From a virus: a stretch of DNA of 22,265 nt. The notes beneath the pieces were generated by a model, which worked only from the letters and a program-made list of their open reading frames with translations, had not been told where the DNA came from and did not search any database. The position numbers were made by a program, and so were the translations under genes. The stretch's first letter is position 1; every line of letters starts with the position of its first letter. The stretch is taken from the IMG/VR virus record IMGVR_UViG_3300031697_000026, positions 1 through 22,265 of that record. One strand, 5' to 3'. Of the stretch, positions 1 to 6,744 are shown piece by piece.

Positions 1-3
1 AAC

Positions 4-342
4 ATGACGACTCAAAGTAATTTAGTATTACCAGCAATAAAAGTGATTAACAAAGAGTATGGGTTACACTTGACCGATACTGATATATACATTAACGAGG
101 AAGTAATATACGTATCAACAACTAAAATAGCTGAACTCTTAAGAACCAGCCACCACAATTTCAGTAACCAGTATGCAAAGCCTTTAATGAAAAGTGGTGT
201 GGACAGGGTGGTACTCGGCAGGCATAAATACTATAACATACAACAGGTTTTAGATGTAATTGCCTGTTCGATCAAAAAACAAAAAACTATATTTGAAGTA
301 TGCGAGATAAAAATTAAAGCTAAAAAGAAAAGAAAGAGGTGA
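4..342 (+). CDS. small HTH-like DNA-binding protein (putative regulator)
   Basis: This 112-residue protein has a central stretch (about residues 39-68, TTKIAELLRTSHHNF onward) that looks like a helix-turn-helix followed by a wing-like segment (RVVLGRHKYYNIQQVLDVI). That arrangement is common in phage regulators and excisionase-like proteins. The extreme C-terminus is a Lys/Arg-rich tail (KAKKKRKR) encoded entirely by a 39-nt sequence that recurs at 530-568. The tail may help nucleic-acid binding, or it may simply be a by-product of that duplication. The ATG at 4 is the first in the window, and the frame is open to the window edge, so the true start could lie upstream. The small gene at 346 follows after 3 nt, so the two are probably co-transcribed. 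The coding call is fairly secure; the DNA-binding role is inferred from pattern only. Confidence 0.6.
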   Translation: MTTQSNLVLPAIKVINKEYGLHLTDTDIYINEEVIYVSTTKIAELLRTSHHNFSNQYAKPLMKSGVDRVVLGRHKYYNIQQVLDVIACSIKKQKTIFEVCEIKIKAKKKRKR

Positions 343-343
343 G
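305..343 (+). repeat. 39-nt direct repeat, copy 1
   Basis: An A-rich 39-nt segment that is identical to 530-568. This copy encodes the Lys/Arg-rich C-terminus of the upstream gene and its stop codon, and it carries the AGAGGTGA ribosome-binding site used by the gene at 346. Confidence 0.95.
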
Positions 344-345
344 CC

Positions 346-522
346 GTGGGCATGAGAGAATTAGAAAAAGCCATCTTGTCAGAGGCTAGATGTATAACTA
401 AAAAACCTAAACTGAAAATGGTGGATATACTTGAATGGTCAACAAGTAAAATTCAGAAGCACGAGGGGGAGACAATATATAAGTTGCCGGATATAGAAGT
501 TAATATATCAATCAAAGATTAA
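346..522 (+). CDS. small hypothetical protein between 39-nt repeats
   Basis: This is a short open frame of 58 codons from GTG 346, or 56 from ATG 352. I favour GTG 346 because it lies three bases after GAGGTGA. The same spacing occurs at the ATG of 571 and the GTG of 846. The ATG at 352, nine bases from the same site, remains possible. The product begins MRELEKAILS and ends NISIKD. It is charged, predicted soluble, with a helical N-terminal half and a beta-like C-terminal half, and it has no motif I recognise. It sits exactly between two copies of a 39-nt direct repeat (305-343 and 530-568), the first of which supplies its ribosome-binding site. This suggests that it was added between its neighbours by recombination. 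Confidence 0.55.
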   Translation: MGMRELEKAILSEARCITKKPKLKMVDILEWSTSKIQKHEGETIYKLPDIEVNISIKD

Positions 523-529
523 GTTGTTA

Positions 530-568
530 AGATAAAAATTAAAGCTAAAAAGAAAAGAAAGAGGTGAG
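530..568 (+). repeat. 39-nt direct repeat, copy 2
   Basis: A perfect copy of 305-343. Here the segment is untranslated leader, lying after the stop at 522, and it supplies the AGAGGTGA ribosome-binding site for the ATG at 571. The distance between copies is 225 nt. Confidence 0.95.
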
Positions 569-570
569 TC

Positions 571-792
571 ATGGCTGCTGATGCTGTAGTAGATGTTGTG
601 GTAAGATATAAGGGTATCAAATGCCCTAATCCAAATTGCGGATCGTTGGATAACTACAAAGGTGGTCAGAATCTAAAGACCACTGATTGTGTTACTCGCA
701 GGAAAGAGTGTAAGAATTGCGGCACTGTATTCACAACGGTAGAGGTGCCTGTAAAAGTGGTGGAGATAAAAAATAACCACACCACACAGTAA
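571..792 (+). CDS. NrdR-like zinc-ribbon protein (stand-alone)
   Basis: This 73-residue protein carries a zinc ribbon with Cys18, Cys23, Cys47 and Cys50. The segment TRRKECKNCGTVFTTVEV strongly resembles the N-terminal zinc ribbon of the NrdR repressor of ribonucleotide reductase genes (typically RRRREC..CG.RFTTYE). NrdR is about 150 residues long and has an ATP-cone after the ribbon. Here the protein stops just after the ribbon, so it could bind DNA but lacks the nucleotide sensor. The first Cys pair is spaced by four residues rather than the usual two. A role as a small phage transcription factor is inferred. The start at 571 has AGAGGTGA immediately upstream, within repeat copy 2. The 53-nt gap to the next gene (793-845) is AT-rich and holds its ribosome-binding site. 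Confidence 0.7.
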   Translation: MAADAVVDVVVRYKGIKCPNPNCGSLDNYKGGQNLKTTDCVTRRKECKNCGTVFTTVEVPVKVVEIKNNHTTQ

Positions 793-845
793 AAATGTAA
801 CCGAAACAAAATTAAAATAATAACTAAGAAAGGTAAAGGTGAAGC

Positions 846-1658
846 GTGGCAACATTAGCGGAACAAATAGCAGCAAAGAGAAACGCAGCAGGCATTACAG
901 CACAGCCCACAGCGGCTGGTGCTGGTGCGGCCCTCGGTGGGGGTGGTAAACTGGCCTCGGTCAGAGAGGCTCTACAGACGGCCTCAGTGGGTAACAGAAA
1001 GAACGATATGCCTATAGGCACAGGTATCTTTTTGTTGAAGTCTGGTAAGTACGTCGTTACCGATTCCGACAAGTACAAACTGTCGTCTTTCTCTTTCCTA
1101 TGCCTCAAAGGTGTAGTAGACGCTGCCGGGATCGCTCACGGTACGCCGGGGTATACAGGCCCGATACCTTTTGAGACTTACGAGACAGCAGTGTTTCAGG
1201 ATTTCAGTCCCAAGTATGTCAAAGGCACCATGTCTAAAAACCTGAGTGCTCTTAAGGCTTGCATGGGCTGGACTGCTGAAAAAATCAAAGAGTACCAAAA
1301 AACGGATGAGGGAGCAGACATACTTATGGGACTGCTCAAAGGTCTGATGTGTGTGGACATGGACAAAAATACGCCTACCGGAGAGCCTTGTATATTCTCC
1401 AATCAAGTCGTTATTCAAATGGTAACAAAGCCTTCTATTGTTGAGCAAAAAGACCCCACCACAGGAAAGCCTTTGTATACAGACGATAAAGGCACAAAAT
1501 CCGTTAAGACGTATATCAATAACTTTTGGGATAAGAAAATATCCCTAATGGAGTTGACGGATATCATCACGGATGATGAAATAGTTAAGGCTTTCGGAAC
1601 CTCGGAAGCTTTTGTAACCGCTGTTGAACTGGAAACACAGACAGCAGCAGCGGGGTAA
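846..1658 (+). CDS. unknown phage protein, possible ssDNA-binding protein by context
   Basis: A 270-residue protein starting at GTG 846, just after an AAAGGTGA ribosome-binding site. The first 35 residues are Ala/Gly-rich and probably flexible. The body (about 50-250) is mixed alpha/beta without predicted membrane segments, and the C-terminus is acidic then Ala-rich (ELETQTAAAG). I do not recognise a defined family. Phage replication modules that combine a family A polymerase, a RecB-like nuclease, an SNF2 helicase and a D5-type primase usually also encode a single-strand binding protein of about this size (for example DUF2815-type). This gene occupies that position, directly upstream of the primase. 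That role is inference only. A hairpin terminator follows the gene, so it may be expressed at a higher level than the genes downstream. Confidence 0.55.
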   Translation: MATLAEQIAAKRNAAGITAQPTAAGAGAALGGGGKLASVREALQTASVGNRKNDMPIGTGIFLLKSGKYVVTDSDKYKLSSFSFLCLKGVVDAAGIAHGTPGYTGPIPFETYETAVFQDFSPKYVKGTMSKNLSALKACMGWTAEKIKEYQKTDEGADILMGLLKGLMCVDMDKNTPTGEPCIFSNQVVIQMVTKPSIVEQKDPTTGKPLYTDDKGTKSVKTYINNFWDKKISLMELTDIITDDEIVKAFGTSEAFVTAVELETQTAAAG

Positions 1659-1673
1659 GGAGGCAGGAACTGC

Positions 1674-1715
1674 ATGGATGCTGTGCGGGAGGACTTAGGC
1701 TCTCCCGCTTTTTAG
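1674..1715 (+). CDS. possible 13-codon leader peptide overlapping a terminator
   Basis: A perfect TAAGGAGG ribosome-binding site (1656-1663) lies ten bases upstream of ATG 1674. The frame reads MDAVREDLGSPAF and stops at the TAG of 1713-1715, so the short frame runs through the whole hairpin and ends in the T-tract of the terminator at 1685-1713. The site also overlaps the stop of the preceding gene. Ribosomes on this frame would affect hairpin folding, which would be a simple form of attenuation control. Chance cannot be excluded for so short a frame. Confidence 0.3.
   Translation: MDAVREDLGSPAF
1685..1713 (+). terminator. Rho-independent terminator between 270-aa gene and primase
   Basis: A GC-rich 7-bp stem (GCGGGAG 1685-1691 with CTCCCGC 1702-1708), a loop of about ten bases and five T residues. 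It separates the first gene group from the primase operon. It may be partial, because no clear promoter is visible between it and ATG 1746. Confidence 0.8.
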
Positions 1716-1745
1716 AGAGACGAGAGAGACACCGGAGACAATAGT

Positions 1746-4334
1746 ATGTTAGGCGTTATGCCTTCAAAACTAGTTAAGGGATGCAACTCCCTACAGGGCA
1801 CTGAGAATCTTATACACTTTCAGAATAACTGTCAAGAAGTGATGTTGTTGAAAGATATGCTTTCTAGACAGTTCAGAACAGATGCCCATTTCACCAGCTA
1901 CAATCTAACAGGTATGCCACAATGGCCCCGGTTAAACATTTCTATCCTCCCAGAGATTAGAGAAGAGGGAGAAGATATCGTTTTAGCTTTCCTTACTTTC
2001 GATTGGGATAACGCCGATCATAGTGGGTGGACTGATGAACTTCTAAACGAATTTACAGACCTCCTAGTAAACTGTACCGATCCTGTTATATCTGCATGGT
2101 CTGCAGTATATACCACTAAACACGGTGTCCGTATTATATACACTATGTCTCAAAAAGTTCCTGTAGATGAGGCACAGCTACACCTCGCTTGGATGTTTAA
2201 CCACTTCAAAGAAAACGGTTTCAATAATATAGATGAAAGCTGTAGGGATTGGACTCGATGTATGCGGTGCCCTCAAGTAATTCGGGACGGTGTGCCTACA
2301 TGGGAACAGACTTATTATTCATGCACCACACAGGATGTTTTACTCAATATGGATTTAGTAGGTAAACGATCTGTGGTTACTGTGCCACGTAAAACATATT
2401 TTAATAAAGAGAAGCAGGAAATACCGGCATACGATCAACTCGAAAAACTCATAGTAGTAAAAGACGTTATCACAGGCCGTAATAAACAAACCGAGTTCAG
2501 TAAGAAAGCTAAAAAGGCTTTGAAGGATTCCGGCTATTTAGATATACTCTTCAATAACGCCGCACCTGATTGGGCCAAGGGAAGTCGTAACGATGAAATA
2601 GTTAAGATGATAGGTAGTGTCACACCCGTACTTTTGAGCCATACCAGAGCTTCTGTACAGCATATATTTGCACTTGTGATAGAGCCTCTCTTAACTTTAG
2701 AAAGCGATCAGGATTGGCTGGCTCACGGTTGGAACGCCCTTTTAGATATTTACGAAAGGGAAGTAAATAAAATAAACCTCGACAGGGAAGAAAAAGCCCA
2801 AGAGGTTTCTGATGGTATTTCTCTGCTGGATACTATGCGGGAGGGCATGAAAGAGTGGTGCAGTCACCCTGACTTAATAAACGATGAGCACAAAGGCCGA
2901 GAGTTTATTTTAGCTAATTGCATAGCGTCGGCTCAGGGCTATTTATATCTGATGGAAGCCGATGGTAGGTATTTAGATTTCGCTATAAATAAAGATCAGG
3001 TTATAAGCAGGATTAGACGCACATCCCTTGATAAGATTATCTCTACAACTAAAATAAACTATACCGGTGAAGAAAACGATGTGCCGATAAGTCTAGTACT
3101 AAACGACTTCTGCACACCTGTCGCTGAGGTTCACATGAAGCCCGTAGGAGGTGCCGGTGGGTACATAGATGATATAAATGGTGAGAAGCCTACACTCGTC
3201 CTGAGCACGTTCTGTAGAAACGATACGCTTATCCCTAAATTTGATCCTTTTGTGGATGAGTGGCTAAAGCACCTGTTTGGTGAGCACTACGATATAGGCT
3301 GCTCGTGGATAGGTAACGCACTGGCTTTCGAGGAGGGCCTTATCTGTGCCTTGAGTATTGAGGGGGCCTCGTCCGCCGGAAAGAAACTACTAACAGAGGG
3401 ACTGTCTGAGTGTTTGAAACGTCCTTACGTCGCAGGGCCAGAGGCTATGTATCACCAAAGTTCTGCTTTTCTGAAAACACCTTTCTTAGTAGTAAATGAG
3501 GCATGGCCCCGTATCAGTGGTGCTACCTCCCCGGCAGATAAATTTAAGTCTTTGACCGGTGGGGATGGTATAATAGTAAATGAAAAGTTTAAGCCTTCGG
3601 TCAGGGTACTTTGTCCTGTACGTTTGATTATGACGGCTAATGATGATGGAATTATTAAAGAGCTTATAAGCGGCAAGGACATGGGACTTGACAATAGAAT
3701 AGCTATCGGTGAAAGACTGTATCATATCAAAGCAACGTCCAAAGCTATGATCTACCTACAGAGTATCGGCGGTCGTAGTTTCACTGCAAGAAAAGGCCAA
3801 CGATGGATCAGACCTGACAGCGGTTCAGACGGTTCTAATTATGTAGTGGCCAGACATTTCCTGTGGCTGTATAAAAACAGGGACGTAGTAGACGCTACCC
3901 AAAGATTTCTGGTGATGGGCAACTGTGCTCCCGGTACCGGTACCGGCCAGTTAAATGTCTTAGAAAAACTACTGGCCGATAATAACTTTACGCCTACGGT
4001 AGCTCTGGCGATCATCGAAATGGTAGACAGTAAACAGGGGCAGTGGTCACAATATGTTAAAACAAACCAAGAGTTTACTAAAATATGGGTAACTCGGTAC
4101 GGTGTACATAAGTATGTTAAAGAAGTGCTTGAGGAAAGAGTTACCGAGAAGGATATTTATTCAGGTATGCTAAATCTGATGGAACGTGTAGAGCCTGATA
4201 AGTACAATGAGGTTCACTGGTATGAAATATCTGTAGAGATTCTATCTATGATAGCCACAGAGAGAGGCATTGCCCAGACTCACGTTAGAAATATTCAGAT
4301 CAACCGTATAGAGAAAGGCTTGGTGTCCGCATGA
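1746..4334 (+). CDS. primase-polymerase / SF3-type helicase
   Basis: This 862-residue protein combines primer synthesis and DNA unwinding at the phage fork. The N-terminal part has archaeo-eukaryotic primase signatures: an acidic pair Asp86/Asp88 in FDWDNAD, a T-x-H motif at 124-126 (TKHGVRIIY), and a DWTRCMRCP segment at 168-176 like the conserved Asp/Arg motif. The C-terminal part resembles D5/SF3 helicases: P-loop GASSAGKK at 540-547, a Walker B-like strand FLVVNEAW with Asn584-Glu585, and a sensor-like RLIMTANDD at 626-634. Two features are atypical: Lys rather than Ser/Thr follows the P-loop Lys, and Asn precedes the Walker B Glu. Architecture and length recall phage PrimPol-helicases such as that of NrS-1. 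GGAGA at 1733-1737 precedes the ATG. The stop overlaps the next start as ATGA. Confidence 0.8.
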   Translation: MLGVMPSKLVKGCNSLQGTENLIHFQNNCQEVMLLKDMLSRQFRTDAHFTSYNLTGMPQWPRLNISILPEIREEGEDIVLAFLTFDWDNADHSGWTDELLNEFTDLLVNCTDPVISAWSAVYTTKHGVRIIYTMSQKVPVDEAQLHLAWMFNHFKENGFNNIDESCRDWTRCMRCPQVIRDGVPTWEQTYYSCTTQDVLLNMDLVGKRSVVTVPRKTYFNKEKQEIPAYDQLEKLIVVKDVITGRNKQTEFSKKAKKALKDSGYLDILFNNAAPDWAKGSRNDEIVKMIGSVTPVLLSHTRASVQHIFALVIEPLLTLESDQDWLAHGWNALLDIYEREVNKINLDREEKAQEVSDGISLLDTMREGMKEWCSHPDLINDEHKGREFILANCIASAQGYLYLMEADGRYLDFAINKDQVISRIRRTSLDKIISTTKINYTGEENDVPISLVLNDFCTPVAEVHMKPVGGAGGYIDDINGEKPTLVLSTFCRNDTLIPKFDPFVDEWLKHLFGEHYDIGCSWIGNALAFEEGLICALSIEGASSAGKKLLTEGLSECLKRPYVAGPEAMYHQSSAFLKTPFLVVNEAWPRISGATSPADKFKSLTGGDGIIVNEKFKPSVRVLCPVRLIMTANDDGIIKELISGKDMGLDNRIAIGERLYHIKATSKAMIYLQSIGGRSFTARKGQRWIRPDSGSDGSNYVVARHFLWLYKNRDVVDATQRFLVMGNCAPGTGTGQLNVLEKLLADNNFTPTVALAIIEMVDSKQGQWSQYVKTNQEFTKIWVTRYGVHKYVKEVLEERVTEKDIYSGMLNLMERVEPDKYNEVHWYEISVEILSMIATERGIAQTHVRNIQINRIEKGLVSA
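3931..3946. repeat. 16-bp perfect palindrome in the primase gene
   Basis: CCGGTACCGGTACCGG reads the same on both strands and encodes part of a Gly-Thr-Gly-Thr-Gly run. It may be only a consequence of that repetitive peptide. Confidence 0.6.
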
Positions 4335-4389
4335 ACACACTAATAAAAAATAAGAAAAAAGCTTTACGAAAAGCTAAAGTGCTTAGACA
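4315..4389 (+). repeat. 75-nt direct repeat, copy 1
   Basis: Identical over 75 nt to 4584-4658, at an offset of 269 nt. It spans the last codons and stop of the primase gene, the ATGA overlap, and the first 19 codons of the next gene. Confidence 0.97.
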
Positions 4390-4603
4390 TACGATGAGCA
4401 GGTTTACTTTATCTGGGTTGGTAGCAGTATCCCGGTGTCTGACATGCGGCATGATGCTATACATTGCTGGTGCTCCTAGTCTTAGGCTATACAAAAAGAC
4501 AGTTTCGGGAGAAGCTTCAAGACAACAATGTTTAGGAAGGCACTACACAGTAGCAGAAGCAGTCGAGTATTACTATGAGCAGGAAGGCTTGGTGTCCGCA
4601 TGA
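4331..4603 (+). CDS. small chimeric protein bracketed by 75-nt repeats
   Basis: A 90-residue protein whose two ends are duplicated sequence. Its first 19 residues are identical to the N-terminus of the next gene, and its last residues (GLVSA) match the C-terminus of the primase. The unique middle (about residues 20-84) contains a hydrophobic stretch, a single CxxC (CLTCG) and a final YTVAEAVEYYYEQ segment. I recognise no family. An in-frame internal ATG at 4394 could be the original start of the inserted frame. The gene begins inside the primase stop (ATGA) and ends in an ATGA overlap with the following gene, so the inserted unit reproduces perfect coupling on both sides. It may be a functional small protein or a fortuitous fusion. 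Confidence 0.6.
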   Translation: MNTLIKNKKKALRKAKVLRHTMSRFTLSGLVAVSRCLTCGMMLYIAGAPSLRLYKKTVSGEASRQQCLGRHYTVAEAVEYYYEQEGLVSA

Positions 4604-4658
4604 ACACACTAATAAAAAATAAGAAAAAAGCTTTACGAAAAGCTAAAGTGCTTAGACA
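4584..4658 (+). repeat. 75-nt direct repeat, copy 2
   Basis: Identical to 4315-4389. It holds the last codons of the 90-residue gene and the first 19 codons of the 79-residue gene. The match stops sharply on both sides. Confidence 0.97.
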
Positions 4659-4839
4659 AAAGAATAAGAGAAAAAATCTAGCAGAGATATTTAGAGACAT
4701 GAAAATAGATTTTGATAAAAACCATAAACCAGAAACCCTACAGTCCGCAGGCTGTACGGGGCAATGTACAAACATGGGCGATTCTAGTAAGCCTAAGTGT
4801 GCTGACTGTCCTAATAAGCAAGAGGACTATATCTACTAA
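4600..4839 (+). CDS. small basic four-cysteine protein
   Basis: A 79-residue protein with a very basic N-terminal third (Lys/Arg/Asn-rich) and four cysteines near the end (Cys52, Cys56, Cys67, Cys70; CTGQC and CADC), suggesting a small zinc knuckle. It is probably a nucleic-acid-binding accessory factor, but I cannot assign a family. It overlaps the upstream gene by ATGA and the downstream nuclease by TAATG. Its first 19 residues recur at the start of the 90-residue protein upstream. Before the insertion of the repeat-bracketed segment, this gene would have followed the primase directly with the same ATGA overlap. Confidence 0.7.
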   Translation: MNTLIKNKKKALRKAKVLRQKNKRKNLAEIFRDMKIDFDKNHKPETLQSAGCTGQCTNMGDSSKPKCADCPNKQEDYIY

Positions 4840-6743
4840 TGGTAAATGTTGACGAAAAACATAAAGATATGTGGACAAGTGCTTCTGCTATTACGGACGC
4901 TTCAGATTGCTTCCGTAGATGGTGGTTTAATAAAGTAATTAAGATGCCGCAGGATCAACGCAAGGCCACTATACTTGGCGATGTATTCCATGCTGTCTTG
5001 GAAAGGTATTTTAGGGCTGATGATAGGGGCCTTGACGATAGAGGTAACTTAATAGAACTGTACCCTGCTGGCTGGAAAACCATGAAGAGTCGTTTTGGAA
5101 AAGACGATACGTTATACACTATCACAGACACAGAAGCTGCTCTAGTAAAAATTCTGATAACAGAGGCTATAACTCAGGGTATATTAGTAAGGGAACCGGG
5201 TAGGATAATCGAGCGAAGTATAGATATTCCTATACTCTCGCAGGGCAGGACTAAGGCTATACTAAAAGGATTTATCGATATCGATAGTCCAAGGTCTATT
5301 ACAGACCATAAGACCGCTAAGAATACAAACTATATCTTATCGAAAGCTAAGATTAAAAAAAGTATTCAGATGATGATTTATGGCTACGCTAAATATGTGG
5401 AAGGTCATAGAAATAATCTCTGGCTGACACATAATAATTTTATAAAAGATTTCGATAACCCTCAAGTGATCCAGAGATCAGTCGAAGTAACTGCGATGGA
5501 GATAGTAGAGTTTTTCCAAGAAACTATCGAGCCTATACTGAAAAGGATGCTCAACTATTATATTAAATATCCCAAGACTTCAATACATAAATGGAGAGAT
5601 ATACCGGGAGCCAATAACCCTAACCAAGCATGTAACCATCATTACGGTAAGCCATGCCCGTACATAGGAGTATGCACAGCCACATGCAGTATAGATAACT
5701 ACTTAAGAAAATACGGATTAACAGTAAATGAATTAGTCGGATACACCGACGAAACAGAGAAAGGACCGAAGAAAATGGGCTTAATGGAAAAAATCAGAGA
5801 AGAAAAAGCAAAGAAAGCGGCAGCGGCAGCAGCAGCAGGTATCTCGCAGCCAGCACAACCGGAACCAGCACAAGCGGCAACGGCGGTAGTAGAGACCGCA
5901 GAGCCTGTAGTAAAGTCGGGAGGTATGAAGGAACTCTTGGCCAGAATGGTGGGCAAGAAGACTGCAGCGGAGCCTGAGCAAGCAGCAGCCCCTGTAGTAG
6001 AGCCAGCGGCGGCGGTAGTACCAGAACCAGCACAGCCAGACTTATCGGGTAAGCAGGTAGCACCTTGGTACACAGACTACAACGGGCAACTGTGTGTAGC
6101 CTGCTCAGATAACGCTGTACCGGGCTACAATTCTGAGATGGAGCCTTGTCGAATTTGCGACATTCGTGCGAAAGAAGCAGGTAAGCCTACATCAGAAGAC
6201 TACAAGGTTGACGTAAACACAGATGGCTCGTTGACGTTCACTTATACAGGTGTGGCCAAAAGTGCCCCTGCGGGTGATACGACCGTCAAGGTAGTAGCAG
6301 AGAAGCCTGTAGTTAAGGTTGACATGCAACCGGTCAAGGATGCAGCGGAATTGAAAGCGGTCAAGGATGCAGCGGAGCAGTTCAAAGAGTCTGCGGCACT
6401 GCCTACAGCAAAAAAGGTAGAAGCAATGATGAAAGGCCCTCAGAGTTTTACTATGCTGATAGGTTGTACCTTCGCTAACGATCATACCGATCTTGTTATA
6501 TACGCAGATAGTCTGCTCGCCAGTGTGTTAAATGATGTCGCTACTGCAGCAGGTAAAGAAATAGCTTGTGTAGAACATTTCGCTTTAATGCAGGCTATAG
6601 ATGCGATGATTCCGTCGTTGCTTCCAGACCTGAAAGGCTTTACTGTTATATCTCTACCGCCCTCCAAGGGATCGGCACATGCCCGGCTCATCGATGGCTT
6701 GAGATTACACGCTACAACAATTATTTTTCCTTTTGCGGTATAA
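4839..6743 (+). CDS. Cas4/RecB-like PD-(D/E)XK nuclease with long C-terminal extension
   Basis: A 634-residue protein. Residues 20-290 show the Cas4/RecB nuclease pattern: GDVFHAVLE with His51, GFIDID with Asp147, DHK with Asp156/Lys158, and Q-x3-Y at 177-181. Cys24 together with Cys273, Cys279 and Cys283 (with a further Cys at 265) match the iron-sulfur arrangement of such nucleases. It likely resects DNA ends in phage recombination or replication. After residue 310 come an Ala/Pro/Val-rich linker (about 325-400), a second Cys cluster (CVAC 419-422, CRIC 437-440), a short internal repeat (KDAAEL / KDAAEQ) and a C-terminal domain of about 100 residues (533-634) that I do not recognise. Typical Cas4-like phage nucleases are about 200-400 residues, so the second half is an unusual addition. 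The start is coupled to the previous stop (TAATG). Confidence 0.75.
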   Translation: MVNVDEKHKDMWTSASAITDASDCFRRWWFNKVIKMPQDQRKATILGDVFHAVLERYFRADDRGLDDRGNLIELYPAGWKTMKSRFGKDDTLYTITDTEAALVKILITEAITQGILVREPGRIIERSIDIPILSQGRTKAILKGFIDIDSPRSITDHKTAKNTNYILSKAKIKKSIQMMIYGYAKYVEGHRNNLWLTHNNFIKDFDNPQVIQRSVEVTAMEIVEFFQETIEPILKRMLNYYIKYPKTSIHKWRDIPGANNPNQACNHHYGKPCPYIGVCTATCSIDNYLRKYGLTVNELVGYTDETEKGPKKMGLMEKIREEKAKKAAAAAAAGISQPAQPEPAQAATAVVETAEPVVKSGGMKELLARMVGKKTAAEPEQAAAPVVEPAAAVVPEPAQPDLSGKQVAPWYTDYNGQLCVACSDNAVPGYNSEMEPCRICDIRAKEAGKPTSEDYKVDVNTDGSLTFTYTGVAKSAPAGDTTVKVVAEKPVVKVDMQPVKDAAELKAVKDAAEQFKESAALPTAKKVEAMMKGPQSFTMLIGCTFANDHTDLVIYADSLLASVLNDVATAAGKEIACVEHFALMQAIDAMIPSLLPDLKGFTVISLPPSKGSAHARLIDGLRLHATTIIFPFAV

Positions 6744-6744
6744 A

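Noticed and set aside
3931-3946. 16-bp palindrome as a regulatory operator
   Set aside because: It lies inside the primase gene and is produced by alternating Gly and Thr codons; nothing else supports an operator.
5699-6073. 124-codon - strand frame and overlapping frames at 5781-6063
   Set aside because: They are the reverse of the Ala/Pro-rich linker of the nuclease; composition explains the absence of stops.
6733-6744. TTG start for the helicase four codons upstream
   Set aside because: ATG at 6745 directly follows the nuclease stop and is the better start; neither has a strong ribosome-binding site.
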